NCBI GenBank assembly: GCA_013388745.1
Contig: JACAER010000006.1
Location: forward strand, 124,001-188,000
DNA from: Chloroflexota bacterium
GTDB lineage: Bacteria; Chloroflexota; Anaerolineae; Aggregatilineales; Phototrophicaceae
Length of the DNA: 64,000 nt
Direction of reading: 5' to 3'
The notes below the pieces were generated by a model. The model had not been told where the DNA came from. It saw only the letters and a program-made list of their open reading frames with translations, and did not search any database. Positions within the stretch are counted from its first letter, which is position 1. Every line of letters begins with the position of its first letter. Of the stretch, positions 43,953 through 53,390 are shown piece by piece. The position numbers were made by a program, and so were the translations under genes.

Positions 43953-44527
43953 AATAACCCCGACCAAAGCGTTTCAAGGTCTAGACCGGTTTTTGCTAAC
44001 CGGCTCGCCAGCGTGCGCAGCGCCCGGTGTTGCAGCGCTTTGATCGCGTTGGCGTTTTTGCCTATCAGTTGGGCTACTTCTTCGATGTGGTAGCCTTCGA
44101 TGAAGCGAAGAATCACCACCTGCTGTTGTTCGTCTGTCAGCGTCGCGATGGCTTCGCGCAGCGCGCGTACCGCCTGCCGCCGCAGCATACTCTTGTCCAT
44201 ATCGGGCGTGACCGCGATGTTTTCCAGCGTTTGTTCGCTTTCTTCTGTCTGCCGCGCGCCGCGCCGATAATAGTCAACAATGCGCGCGTGGGCGATGCTG
44301 TACAACCACGCCACAAACGGTTTACCGCGATCCTGATAGCTGCTCAAGCCCGCCAGCGCCCGCATAAACACCTCGCTGGTCAGGTCTTCCGCCATCTGCA
44401 CATCATTCACCCGATAGTGAATGTAGCGGAAAATAACCTGCACATGAGACTGATACAAACGTGAAAACGCCTCGGCGCTGCCGCGCTGCGCTTGCTTCAG
44501 CAACTGTTGTTCCTCAACGCGATCCAA
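43949..44527 (-). CDS. ECF RNA polymerase sigma factor
   Basis: 192 residues. Region 2 (AEAFSRLYQSHVQVIFRYIHYRV...EDLTSEVFMRAL...PFVAWLYSIAHARIVDYYRR) and region 4 (LTDEQQQVVILRFIEGYHIEEVAQLIGKNANAIKALQHRALRTL) are complete. TTG 44527 is preferred because AGGAG is 6 bases ahead; the frame extends to 44584 but that stretch holds a TATATA promoter-like sequence. The DUF5667 partner follows directly and overlaps. Confidence 0.9.
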   Translation of the reverse strand: MDRVEEQQLLKQAQRGSAEAFSRLYQSHVQVIFRYIHYRVNDVQMAEDLTSEVFMRALAGLSSYQDRGKPFVAWLYSIAHARIVDYYRRGARQTEESEQTLENIAVTPDMDKSMLRRQAVRALREAIATLTDEQQQVVILRFIEGYHIEEVAQLIGKNANAIKALQHRALRTLASRLAKTGLDLETLWSGLF

Positions 44528-44609
44528 CGGCTGCTCCTGTCTGCAATTCGCGTTGATTGCACTATATACCGCGCCAACGATCAAAAGGATTCGGGATAAA
44601 GATCATCTA

Positions 44610-44637
44610 TTGCGCCGTCCTCTGCGTTCAGTATAAT
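44610..44637 (+). promoter_or_regulatory. Promoter before the methyltransferase gene (TTGCGC-N16-TATAAT)
   Basis: TTGCGC and a perfect TATAAT with 16-base spacing, 42 bases ahead of the TTG start. The divergent sigma factor gene begins on the other side, so this is a two-way control region of about 150 bases. Confidence 0.55.
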
Positions 44638-44678
44638 CGCAGGGTAGCGGTTATTGATATTAAACCAACAGGCAAACC

Positions 44679-45491
44679 TTGGATAGGCAAAGCGATCCTC
44701 AACCCCTTCCTTCCACGCTGTATACGGAAGAATACTTCCGCACCGCCTGCGAGGGGTACGACGAATTTAACGCCAGCGAAGGCGCGCATCTTTCGCGGCG
44801 GCTGGCGGCGGCCTTTGCCCTGGCCGAAGTCAAAGCGGGGATGCAGGTGCTGGATGTGGGCTGCGGGCGCGGCGAAATTCTGCGCCACTGCGCCAAATTG
44901 GGCGCCGATGTTTATGGTATCGATTATGCCGCCGTCGCCGTCAGTCTCTCGCAGCAGGTGATCGAAACGACCGATGATGTCGTGCCAGGAAAAACAGGAG
45001 TCGCCCAGGCCGACGCCAAAAAACTGCCTTTTCCCAGCGCCTATTTTGACCGCGTGTTGATGTTCGATGTCGTCGAACATCTGCATCCCTGGGAACTGCA
45101 CAGCGCCCTGCTGGAAGTGCATCGCGTGCTCAAACCGGAAGGGCGTTTCATTGTGCATACCGCGCCGAATATGTGGTACGATCGTTATGCCTATCCTGTC
45201 GTGCGGTTGGTGCGCACGCTGATGGGACAGGGCGAAAAATACCCCAAAGACCCGCGTCAGTTTCTGGTCAACGTCAACCAACATGTGCATGTCAACGAGC
45301 AGTCGCTCTGGAGCATGGCGCAGACGCTCAAGCGCGCGGGCTTCAAGGGCAAAGTGTGGCTGGACAGCCCGCCCCAGAATCGCCGCGAAAACGCGCTGCT
45401 GGCAGCGCTGCGGCATGTGGCCTTCGATATGCCGCCTTTCCGCTGGTTTTTCCAGCGTGAGGTATTTGCGGTCGCAGCAAAAATAGAGTGA
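44679..45491 (+). CDS. Class I SAM-dependent methyltransferase
   Basis: 270 residues. Motif I VLDVGCGRGEILRHC binds SAM, motif II YGIDYAA, motif post-II QADAKKLPFPSAYFDRVLMFDVVEHL and RVLKPEGRFIVHTAPN. The layout is of the UbiE/Methyltransf_11 group, with a C-terminal helical cap. Acceptor is unknown. Start is TTG 44679; no ATG fits before motif I. The sortase gene follows after 43 bases. Confidence 0.85.
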   Translation: MDRQSDPQPLPSTLYTEEYFRTACEGYDEFNASEGAHLSRRLAAAFALAEVKAGMQVLDVGCGRGEILRHCAKLGADVYGIDYAAVAVSLSQQVIETTDDVVPGKTGVAQADAKKLPFPSAYFDRVLMFDVVEHLHPWELHSALLEVHRVLKPEGRFIVHTAPNMWYDRYAYPVVRLVRTLMGQGEKYPKDPRQFLVNVNQHVHVNEQSLWSMAQTLKRAGFKGKVWLDSPPQNRRENALLAALRHVAFDMPPFRWFFQREVFAVAAKIE

Positions 45492-45534
45492 AAGCCAATA
45501 TCCGGTGTTGTAGTAAGCGGCTGATGGCCTAATC

Positions 45535-46557
45535 ATGCGCGATAAACGACCTGTTGATGAACTGTCGATCGAAGAATTGGAGCGCGTGCTGGCGATTCGC
45601 CGCCGCGAAGAACGCCATAAGCAGATGCAGCGGATGCAGCGCACAGGGCGTGTGTTGGCGCAAAATGAGTCGCTATCCTCATCGGCTCTTCCCGCTGCTC
45701 CCGGAGTCAGCAGCGCGGATCTGCCCGTGAAACTGTCTGTCTCTGCCGCCGGCCAGAGTCCCCGTTTTGAAGACGAGCCGGGCAGTGGGGATTACGACGC
45801 GCTCAACAGCGAAGAAAACAAACGCACCTGGCGCAATTTCGTGAACCGTTCGCTGCTGCTGGTCGAAGTGCTGGCTGTCGTTGGGCTGGTCGTGCTCGGC
45901 GTGAATCTGTTCGGCGCGATCACAGCGCTGGAGCGCGAAACCGCCAGCGCCGCCCAGCTAGCCGATGAACAGCGCCGCGCCGGCATCCCCACCCTCGAAC
46001 CCACGCCTGTCCTGCGCCTCGATCAGATCGTGCTGCCCGGCGGCCATGTGTATGTCGAAGGGGCGACACCACAGTTTAATTACGCCGAAATCCCCAGACA
46101 CTTGCTGGCGAGCGTGCAAAGTATGGTCATGCAGCCAGTCCTGGCGCGCCCGCCGCAAACCTCCGAAACCGCCCTCATCCTCAGTATCGACAAGCTTGAT
46201 CTTGACCAAACGATTGTGCAAGGCGTAGACTGGGAAGCGCTGCGGATGGGGATTGGTCAGTTGACCAACGGCGTGAATCCCGGTGACAACAGCGGCAATG
46301 TGGTGCTGGCCGCGCATAATGATATCTACGGCGAATATTTCCGCTACCTGGATCGACTGGCGCCGGGTGATCGCTTTACCATCCAGACTAGCACCCACGT
46401 CTACACCTATGTTGTGACCGAGATTCAATTGGTTGCGCCGACCGATGTTCATGTGATGGACAATCGTGCAGGAGCCACCGCAACACTGATTTCATGTTAC
46501 CCCTACCAGCAGAACACACAGCGTATCGTCGTGTTTGCCGATCGTATCGATACTTAA
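45535..46557 (+). CDS. Sortase (class D/E-like)
   Basis: 340 residues. A long cytoplasmic N-terminal part (about 105 residues, charged then disordered), one membrane helix (LLLVEVLAVVGLVVLGVNLF), then the extracytoplasmic sortase barrel. Catalytic His in VVLAAHND, Cys in TLISCYPY and Arg in TQRIVVFADR. It would attach LPxTG-like proteins to the surface. No obvious sorting-signal protein is seen in the window. Confidence 0.88.
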   Translation: MRDKRPVDELSIEELERVLAIRRREERHKQMQRMQRTGRVLAQNESLSSSALPAAPGVSSADLPVKLSVSAAGQSPRFEDEPGSGDYDALNSEENKRTWRNFVNRSLLLVEVLAVVGLVVLGVNLFGAITALERETASAAQLADEQRRAGIPTLEPTPVLRLDQIVLPGGHVYVEGATPQFNYAEIPRHLLASVQSMVMQPVLARPPQTSETALILSIDKLDLDQTIVQGVDWEALRMGIGQLTNGVNPGDNSGNVVLAAHNDIYGEYFRYLDRLAPGDRFTIQTSTHVYTYVVTEIQLVAPTDVHVMDNRAGATATLISCYPYQQNTQRIVVFADRIDT

Positions 46558-46584
46558 CGCACCTAACTCAGTCAGGAGAGTCGT

Positions 46585-46971
46585 ATGTCCAAGCGCCGCA
46601 GCCGCAGCAGCATCCCCGAAGAAACTCTGGAACGCGCGCGCCGGCAGGCCGCTGCACAGACAGAAGAAAGCACCCCCGCTGCAAAACCCGCTCCCGCCAA
46701 AGTCGAAGTGGCGGCGTCCCCGCGCGCCCGCGCCGGCACGGCGGCCGCGCGCCGCAGCGCCGCGGGCAGCACCGCGCGTAAACGCAAAGAAGACGAAAAA
46801 CTGACGCCAGAGATGGTCGCCGATATGCTCGCGCACCCGACCAAAGAAGTCAGCGAAGCTGAGCTTGAACAGCAGTATGGCTATGTTCTGCGCGACCTGC
46901 GCAGCATGGGATTGCTGGCCGCTTCGCTGATGATCGCTCTGGTGGTGTTAGCGCAAATTTTGCCGCGATAA
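46585..46971 (+). CDS. Small tail-anchored membrane protein, basic N-terminus
   Basis: 128 residues. The first 75 residues are Arg/Ala/Lys-rich and probably disordered; then an amphipathic acidic helix (LTPEMVADMLAHPTKEVSEAELEQQYGYVLRDL) and a single C-terminal membrane helix (MGLLAASLMIALVVLAQILP). This tail-anchored design recurs in Chloroflexota; function unknown. A GGAG-like GTCAGGAGAG lies ahead of the ATG. Downstream of the sortase and 4 bases before the CRP gene, so the three likely form one transcript. Confidence 0.75.
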   Translation: MSKRRSRSSIPEETLERARRQAAAQTEESTPAAKPAPAKVEVAASPRARAGTAAARRSAAGSTARKRKEDEKLTPEMVADMLAHPTKEVSEAELEQQYGYVLRDLRSMGLLAASLMIALVVLAQILPR

Positions 46972-46975
46972 GTCA

Positions 46976-47695
46976 ATGGACTGGACGACTATTCCCTATT
47001 TCACCGGGATCGATGCCGAGGGCATCAACCGTATCGAGCAAGAGGCGCACCGCCGCTTGTATAATGCCGGCGCGACGATTTTCTGCGAGGGCGAAAGCTG
47101 CGCCGGTTTCCATGTTGTGCTGGATGGCCTGGTGCGCATCTACCGCGTTAACGGCGAAGGCCGCCTGCACACGCTCAGTCTGCTGCGCCCGCTTTCCACC
47201 TTCAACGAAGTCGCGGCGGTGGATGGCGGCCCGAATCCTTTTAACGCCGTAGCTGTCACCCATGTCACGGTGTTGCAGCTCAGCCACCGCTGTCTGCTGG
47301 ATCTAATGTCGTCGCAGCGCACCCTGCTCGGCAATTATGTGCAGGCGTTGGCGCACATGAACCGCGAGTATATCGAACGTCTGGAGGATATGACCTTCCG
47401 CACGATTCCTTCGCGCCTCGCCAAGCTGTTTTTGCACGAGGCGGCCTACGCCGGGCAGATCGCCCAGACCCCCAGCCAACTGACGCAAGAAGAGATCGCG
47501 GCGGTGCTGGGCACAACGCGCGAAGTGGTCGGGCGCGCGCTGCGCGAACTGCTGAACGCCGGGCTGCTGCGCAAAAAAGGCCGTCATGTCTATATCGCTG
47601 ACCGCGAAGGGTTGGAATATCTGGCCGATACCAACACCATGCCCGCCGGCGCGCGCACGCCGCAGTGTCCGCTGCCTTCGGCCACGCTCGAATGA
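46976..47695 (+). CDS. CRP/FNR family transcriptional regulator
   Basis: 239 residues. Cyclic-nucleotide-binding-like beta barrel (about 18-125, GFHVVLDGLVRIYR) and dimer helix, then winged helix with LTQEEIAAVLGTTREVVGRALRELLNAGLL. No Fe-S cysteine cluster is apparent, so it is more CRP-like than FNR-like; the ligand is unknown. Its stop overlaps the lipoprotein ATG by 4 bases. Confidence 0.9.
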   Translation: MDWTTIPYFTGIDAEGINRIEQEAHRRLYNAGATIFCEGESCAGFHVVLDGLVRIYRVNGEGRLHTLSLLRPLSTFNEVAAVDGGPNPFNAVAVTHVTVLQLSHRCLLDLMSSQRTLLGNYVQALAHMNREYIERLEDMTFRTIPSRLAKLFLHEAAYAGQIAQTPSQLTQEEIAAVLGTTREVVGRALRELLNAGLLRKKGRHVYIADREGLEYLADTNTMPAGARTPQCPLPSATLE

Positions 47696-48513
47696 AAGCC
47701 TTGCGCACGCTCGTTTTGCTGTTGGCGCTTTTCGCCCTGCTGTTGGCGGCCTGCACGCGCGGTCAAACACTCGAAGACCTGCCGACACCCGTTAATCCTG
47801 ACACCTATCCTACTGAAGTTTTCCTGACACAGAACGCGCCGCCCGCAGGGTTTTCCACGATTGCGTTTCCGCAGGTCGATCTCAATCTGAACCGTATCGC
47901 GGGCTGGCGTTATGAAGTGCTGCTGTCCTTTGAGGGCGTTTTCGCCAGCACGCCGCGCCAGACCAGCGCCTCTGCCCGCGCCCAAGTGTGGTTTAACCAG
48001 TTGGGTTCCGCGCGCCGGGTGGTGCTGGTGACGACAGGAGAATTGATCGGGCAGGGCACACAGGACGAAACCACGACGATCGAAGGCGTCCGCCTGGGGC
48101 CAGATTCTTTTCTCGTGCGCGCCGGCGTCTGCCTGACCAACGCGGGCGAAGACGCGGCACGCGCCGCCGATCTCAGCGCAGGCGGCCTGATCGGCGGAAT
48201 CACCAGCGCTGTTCCCACCGGACGGCAGGCTGTACTCAATGGTGTGCAGGCCTGGCAGTATCAGTTCAGCAACGACGCATTGGTGCTGCCCAACATCCGC
48301 CCCGCCGAAGGGGGCAGTATCGCTATGTCCGCGCCGGGCGAAATCTGGGTGGCACCGGCATACAACGCCATCGTGCGCTTTTATGTCACGCTCGATGTGC
48401 AGAATGCTATTCTGTTTGATCGTCAACTGCCAGTCAGCGGGCAGGTCATTATCCGTTTCGACCTCTACGAGATCGGCGTTGCCCAGAACATCAGCGTGCC
48501 TTTCGGCTGTTAG
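47692..48513 (+). CDS. Lipoprotein of unknown function
   Basis: 273 residues. The signal peptide ends in the lipobox LLAAC-T, so Cys is diacylated by Lgt. The mature protein is beta-rich and contains no enzyme motif I can name. Translation starts at ATG 47692 coupled to the CRP stop. Its stop codon interlocks tail to tail with that of the MocR gene (48510-48513). Confidence 0.8.
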   Translation: MKALRTLVLLLALFALLLAACTRGQTLEDLPTPVNPDTYPTEVFLTQNAPPAGFSTIAFPQVDLNLNRIAGWRYEVLLSFEGVFASTPRQTSASARAQVWFNQLGSARRVVLVTTGELIGQGTQDETTTIEGVRLGPDSFLVRAGVCLTNAGEDAARAADLSAGGLIGGITSAVPTGRQAVLNGVQAWQYQFSNDALVLPNIRPAEGGSIAMSAPGEIWVAPAYNAIVRFYVTLDVQNAILFDRQLPVSGQVIIRFDLYEIGVAQNISVPFGC

Positions 48514-50018
48514 AGCAGCGGCGACTTTTCCATCTCGTCATAGTCGCACGCCAATTCACGCCACGCGCGCCCCAGCCGCTTGAAGCCCTCGATAATATCC
48601 GCCGGCTTATGCGCGCCGAAATTTAGGCGCATCCGGTGGCTGCCGCTGACGGTCGTGTAAAACACACTGCCGATGGCATACGACACCCCCATTTCTACCG
48701 CCGAAATATACAATTCTGCCGAATTCGGCCCGCTTTTCGGCAGTTCGACCCACAGGTACATGCCGCCTTCCGGCACATTCCAGCGCGTGCCCGGCGGCAA
48801 ATACTTGGCGGCGGCTTCCAGCGCCACATGCAAACGGCGCTTGAGTTCGCGGTTGTTGCGCTCCAACTGCTGCGCCATCATCCCGCGTTCCAGCATCAAA
48901 TGAATCGCGCGTTGATTCAGGGTCGGCGTCGAAATATCGGCGGCCTGTTTGACGCGCAGAATGCGTTCATACTGCCCGCCGTCGCAGATGACGTAGCCGA
49001 TACGAATACCCGGCAGCATCATCTTGGTGAAGCCGCTGGCGTGAATCACGCCACCGTAGTCGTCCAGCGCCTTTAACGGCGGCAGGTTTTCGCCCTCGAA
49101 GCGCAGTTCGTGGTACACGCTGTCTTCCAGAACCGGCACGTTGTAATCGTGCGCCAGATTCAGCAGTTGGCGGCGGCGGTGCAGCGGCATCACCGTGCCG
49201 GTGGGATTTTGGAACGTCGGCATGACATAGATCAGCTTGGGCGCGTGGTCGATGATGAAATTTTCCAGCATATCCAAGCGGATACCGTCGTCATCCATTG
49301 GAATGCCCTGTAGCTGGACGCGGCGGGTGCGCGCAATATCGATCATGCCCAGATACGTCGGGTTTTCGGTCACCAGAAAATCATTTTCCGAAAGCAGCGC
49401 CTGCACCACCAGATCGAGCGCCTGTTGTGTGCCGCCTGTAATCAATACACTGTCGGTGCTGCATTGAATCCCCAGCGCGCTGACATAATCGCGCACGGCA
49501 TGGCGCAGCGGCCCATAACCCTCTGCCATCTCATACATCAGGGCTTTTGCGCCGTCGCGTTCCAGCACGGCATTCAGCGCGTCGCGCAGCGCCGACATCG
49601 GGAAAAACTCCGGCGGCGGCGCACCCTGGCTGAAGCTGATAACACCGGGTTTACGCGCCATGCGCATCATTTCGCGCAGCGAACGATCGGGCGTTGTCGG
49701 CGCTTCGTGTACGCGCGCTGCGTTGTTGCTGGCCGTTTTCTCCGGCGGCGCGGCGCCGTTGCCATCGCGCGCGACGAACGTGCCGCGCCCGGCGTGGGCG
49801 CTCAAAAACCCCTCTGAGCGTAGTTCGGCGTAAGCATTGACCACGCTGATGCGGCTGACGTTCAACTGCCGCGCCAGATCACGGCTGGCGGGTAAGCGTG
49901 TGCCTGCCGGCAGCGTCCCACTTTCGATCTGCATACGAATATGGCGGATAAGCTGGCGATAAATGGGTTCTTCCCCATCACGATCCAGTGGGATGCTGAG
50001 ATGTGTAGCGTTTAACAT
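48510..50018 (-). CDS. MocR-type PLP-dependent regulator (GntR-aminotransferase fusion)
   Basis: 502 residues. N-terminal winged helix (about 15-80: EPIYRQLIRHIRMQIESGTLPAGTRLPASRDLARQLNVSRISVVNAYAELRSEGF), a linker, then a fold-type I aminotransferase with PTFQNPTGTV and GFTKMMLPGIRIGYV, whose Lys binds PLP. MocR proteins usually control vitamin B6 or GABA genes, but some are plain aminotransferases (2-aminoadipate type). No target gene is next to it. Confidence 0.9.
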   Translation of the reverse strand: MLNATHLSIPLDRDGEEPIYRQLIRHIRMQIESGTLPAGTRLPASRDLARQLNVSRISVVNAYAELRSEGFLSAHAGRGTFVARDGNGAAPPEKTASNNAARVHEAPTTPDRSLREMMRMARKPGVISFSQGAPPPEFFPMSALRDALNAVLERDGAKALMYEMAEGYGPLRHAVRDYVSALGIQCSTDSVLITGGTQQALDLVVQALLSENDFLVTENPTYLGMIDIARTRRVQLQGIPMDDDGIRLDMLENFIIDHAPKLIYVMPTFQNPTGTVMPLHRRRQLLNLAHDYNVPVLEDSVYHELRFEGENLPPLKALDDYGGVIHASGFTKMMLPGIRIGYVICDGGQYERILRVKQAADISTPTLNQRAIHLMLERGMMAQQLERNNRELKRRLHVALEAAAKYLPPGTRWNVPEGGMYLWVELPKSGPNSAELYISAVEMGVSYAIGSVFYTTVSGSHRMRLNFGAHKPADIIEGFKRLGRAWRELACDYDEMEKSPLL

Positions 50019-50194
50019 GCGCTTACTCTAAATGCGATTTGTGCGGAAAAAGACGTGAACCATCTAGCACCATTGTGGTCTAAAACCTGCCATAAATCAA
50101 CTCTGTGTTCAATCATGGGCGCATTCGGAAATGGGGCAAAAAGATAGACTTATGGGGCTGGGCGCTGGATAATTGATTTGTAGATCAGTATGGC

Positions 50195-51256
50195 CTACGG
50201 CGTGCCTGTCGGGTAAATCACATCCAGCGCGAACGGAAGCTGCGGGCGGATCCCCGGCAGCACCAGTCCCACCTGATCGAAGTTCGTCACGTACAGACGT
50301 GGATCGGGCACGCTGACATACGCCACATCGCTCGCCCCTCGGAACGGCCCGGCCACCACTGCGAGGTCGCCTTGCAGCGCCGTGTCGGTGCTCGCTGTCA
50401 GATAACCTACGGCCCGCGTCCCCAGCATCGCGACGTACACCCGCCCATCCGCCGCCACCGTCACGCCGTTAAATCCCGGCGGGTTCGCCCGCCCGCCGTG
50501 CAGGTACAACACCTCCTGGCTGGTGTCGGCTGTCCGCAGCCGATATACCGCGTTGGCATCGCCGTCCACCACGATCAGCGCATTGTTCTGCGCGTCAAAC
50601 GCCATTCCGCTGGGCGCAGGCAGTACGCCCGCCACGAGCGCCGTCTCTGCCCACCACAGCGCACCGTTCGTCCCGTCCGCGTCGAAGCGCCAGATTTCGC
50701 CGCGCCCACGATCGCTCACGTACACGAATCCCTGCGCGTCCAGCACAATATCTGCCGGTTCGACAAAACCGCGCGCGTCGCCGATCTGCGCAAAATCGCT
50801 GATCGCCGGGTTGTCCGGCAGCCCGCTGATACGCCGCACAATGCCGCCCGCCGCACGAATATCCGCGCTCAGTTGATCGACCACGTACAGTGTGCCGTCC
50901 GCGCCCACTGCCATACCCGTCACCGAACCTAAAGCCTCGCGCGTGCCGGCGATCTCGTTAAGCTGGCCGTCAGGCGTAATTGCCCACACCGCGCCGGTCA
51001 CGTAACTGGCTGTGTACAGCGTGCCATCCGCCGCCACCGCCAGCGCCGCGGGGTAAGCGTCTTCGCCCGGAAGCTGTACAAACTCTGCCACGCCAAAATT
51101 CGCCGCCTGCGCTACCGCCTGCTCCCGGCCTGTGGGATTGAGCGAAAGCAGTGCCAGAAACACGAACAAGCCGCAAATCAGCAGCAGCCCGCCCACCAGC
51201 AGCAGCACAAAAAGCAAAATCCGCTGTGGGCGGCTGATATTCTGTAAATTACGCAA
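50195..51256 (-). CDS. Membrane-anchored beta-propeller protein (NHL/SMP-30-like)
   Basis: About 353 residues. One N-terminal helix (ILLFVLLLVGGLLLICGLFVFLALL), then an extracytoplasmic six-bladed propeller with repeated AVAADGTLYTAS, AVGADGTLYVVD, VLDAQGFVYVSD, AFDAQNNALIVVD and TVAADGRVYVAM blades. Function unknown; likely binding or lactonase-like. TTG 51256 is tentatively chosen as start after GAGGATGAGG; the frame also extends to a GTG at 51304. Confidence 0.72.
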   Translation of the reverse strand: MRNLQNISRPQRILLFVLLLVGGLLLICGLFVFLALLSLNPTGREQAVAQAANFGVAEFVQLPGEDAYPAALAVAADGTLYTASYVTGAVWAITPDGQLNEIAGTREALGSVTGMAVGADGTLYVVDQLSADIRAAGGIVRRISGLPDNPAISDFAQIGDARGFVEPADIVLDAQGFVYVSDRGRGEIWRFDADGTNGALWWAETALVAGVLPAPSGMAFDAQNNALIVVDGDANAVYRLRTADTSQEVLYLHGGRANPPGFNGVTVAADGRVYVAMLGTRAVGYLTASTDTALQGDLAVVAGPFRGASDVAYVSVPDPRLYVTNFDQVGLVLPGIRPQLPFALDVIYPTGTP

Positions 51257-51335
51257 AGCCTCATCCTCACTGGTTATCAACAAAAACAATACTACTATAA
51301 CCACTCCAGCAGCTTGCGGACAGTATGGTTTGCGC

Positions 51336-52265
51336 TCAGTGTATCAGCAAGCCGTAATTGCCGGGGGGACTGGTGGAGTGCGGGCGCACGAGCACGGTAT
51401 ACGTGCCGTTAAACGGCAGGTAGACGACTAGCTGCGCGCCGGGATTGTCCAGCGCGTAATCGTCGCAGTAAGCCATCTGATTGCCCGCCGGATTGTAAAG
51501 TTCGAGCAGCGGGTTAAAGCCGTTTGTGCGCGACCAGAGCGTAATCGTGATTTCCTGCCAGGCTTCGCCGGAGAAGGTGTAAAGGTGCTGTTCGTCGATG
51601 CGCGTGAATGTGCCGAGCGTGTCCTGTCGGAAGACCAGCGCGCCAAGCGGCTGTAAGTCGGGCATGAGAGTCGCATTCAGGCGGCGATTATCGTTGACGC
51701 CGGCGGGCGGGGTCAGCGTCTCTGCGGCGACCAGGCAGCGCGGCGGCGTAGTCATGGCTGTGAAGCTGCGATCAATGGCCGCCATCCATATACTGCACAG
51801 CAGCGGGATCAGTATCATCGCCAAAGCAAAGAGCAGCAGCGGCAGCAGATAGGGTGAAAACGAGACAGGCAGGGCGCTGCGCTTGCGTTTTTCCTTCGTT
51901 TCGATCTCTCGCTCGATCTCATCGATTTCCGGCAGCTCGATCGTTGGCAAGTCGGCTTCGATCTGTTCCGGCGGCAGGCGCTGCACATCGGCCAGAAGCT
52001 GCCGCAGCGGCACAGACGGCGCGGCATCCTCGGCCTGGAGTTGATTCAAAGCGGCCAGCGTGCGCGCATCGTCAGGACGCAGCCGCAGCACTTGTTCCAG
52101 CGATTGGCGCGCGAGGCTGCGGTTGGGCGCGGCCAGCGCCAGCAGCCACCAGGCGGCGGCGTTATTCGGCTGGTCTTGCAGCCGCGCGACCAACAGCGTG
52201 CGCGCCTCAGCTTTGTGCCCGCTGTTGATGAGCGCCTGAATTTCGCGAAGCTGGGAATCGGGCAT
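51336..52265 (-). CDS. TPR-membrane-PPC-like protein A
   Basis: 309 residues. Cytoplasmic TPR-like helices (about 5-80: ALINSGHKAEARTLLVARLQ, AWWLLALA), an acidic stretch, one membrane helix (LLPLLLFALAMILIPLLCSIW), then an outer beta domain with YTFSGEAWQEITITLWS and NGTYTVLVRP, the layout of bacterial pre-peptidase C-terminal (PPC) domains. Paralogue of the next gene upstream. Role unknown. Confidence 0.78.
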   Translation of the reverse strand: MPDSQLREIQALINSGHKAEARTLLVARLQDQPNNAAAWWLLALAAPNRSLARQSLEQVLRLRPDDARTLAALNQLQAEDAAPSVPLRQLLADVQRLPPEQIEADLPTIELPEIDEIEREIETKEKRKRSALPVSFSPYLLPLLLFALAMILIPLLCSIWMAAIDRSFTAMTTPPRCLVAAETLTPPAGVNDNRRLNATLMPDLQPLGALVFRQDTLGTFTRIDEQHLYTFSGEAWQEITITLWSRTNGFNPLLELYNPAGNQMAYCDDYALDNPGAQLVVYLPFNGTYTVLVRPHSTSPPGNYGLLIH

Positions 52266-52277
52266 TCGGGCGAGTCC

Positions 52278-53300
52278 TCAGCGCACCATGATACGATACG
52301 TGCCTTCGCTGAAGCCGAACTGACGCGCGACAATGGTGTACGTGCCGCTGCGTGGCAGGCGGATTTCCATATAGGCGTCGAGATTGCCCTCGCTCAGATC
52401 GCGATCATCGCAGAAGGCGATTTGAAAGCCGTCGATGTCATAGACTTCGATCTGCGGGTCGATACCCACATCCTCTGCCCACATCTCGATGGTGATGCGC
52501 TGGCCGGCGCTGCCATCGAAGCTGTAGCGGTGGATTTCGGCGCCGTCGAGGAAATCAGCGGTGGCCGATTGGTTAAAACGCAGCGTGCCGAGATCAATCG
52601 CGCGCGCGGGCAGACGCGCGCCCTCGTCATCGTTGATGTTGGTGACGCTGTTGCTGCCGCAGTCAACTTCGGTGCTGAACACACGATCATCCGCGCCGGG
52701 CACGTCGCTGTTGGCGACAGTTGCGGCGGGAACACTGCCGCGCGAATTGACGTAAATCAGGGTGGCGACGACGGCGATAATGGCGATCACAACCACTACG
52801 CCGAGAATAAGCAGGCTGCTGTTGACAGCGCTGCCGCGCGCAGGAGCAGGCGGGCGGCGCGGTTGGCCTTCGTTGATCCAGCCCGTCGGTTGGCTTCGCA
52901 CATCGGCGAAGGGGTCGCTGTCGTCGTCCGTGTCGCTGCTGAAGGGATCATCAGCGGCGGTTTTGTGCAGCAGCGAGCGTTTGCCTGCGCGCATTTCCTG
53001 CGTAGCGGATTTTTTGGCGGCGATAAAAGGATTGCTAGGGTCGTCGAAAGGGTCGTCGGCTTTCGCGCTGAGCTTGTCGAGCATTTTTTGGGCGCGCTCG
53101 TCGCCGGGCCGCAGTTGCAGAACCTTATCGAGCGCGCGGCGCTGGTGTTCAGGATTGGCGACGGCATTGGCCAGCAGCCACCAGGCGGCGGCATTCTGGG
53201 GATCGGCCTTGAGCAGCGGGAGAAGCCGCTTGCCGGCTTCGGCTTTTTGGCCGGCTTTGATGAGGGCGGCAATTTGTTGTAACTCGTCACGACTCGCCAT
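52278..53300 (-). CDS. TPR-membrane-PPC-like protein B
   Basis: 340 residues with the same order as its neighbour: TPR-like N-terminus (ALIKAGQKAEAGKRLLPLLK, AWWLLANA), long disordered Asp/Ser-rich linker, one membrane helix (SLLILGVVVVIAIIAVVATLIYV), then PPC-like beta domain (YSFDGSAGQRITIEMWA, SGTYTIVARQFG). 12 bases separate the two genes, so they arose by tandem duplication and are co-transcribed. Confidence 0.8.
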   Translation of the reverse strand: MASRDELQQIAALIKAGQKAEAGKRLLPLLKADPQNAAAWWLLANAVANPEHQRRALDKVLQLRPGDERAQKMLDKLSAKADDPFDDPSNPFIAAKKSATQEMRAGKRSLLHKTAADDPFSSDTDDDSDPFADVRSQPTGWINEGQPRRPPAPARGSAVNSSLLILGVVVVIAIIAVVATLIYVNSRGSVPAATVANSDVPGADDRVFSTEVDCGSNSVTNINDDEGARLPARAIDLGTLRFNQSATADFLDGAEIHRYSFDGSAGQRITIEMWAEDVGIDPQIEVYDIDGFQIAFCDDRDLSEGNLDAYMEIRLPRSGTYTIVARQFGFSEGTYRIMVR

Positions 53301-53390
53301 CGTTCAAACTGTCCTTTGGCAAGAAAGAGCGTTATGTCTAGTGTAACCGCAAGTGCGCGCCGCAAGCATAAAAAAGGCATCAAATGCGTC

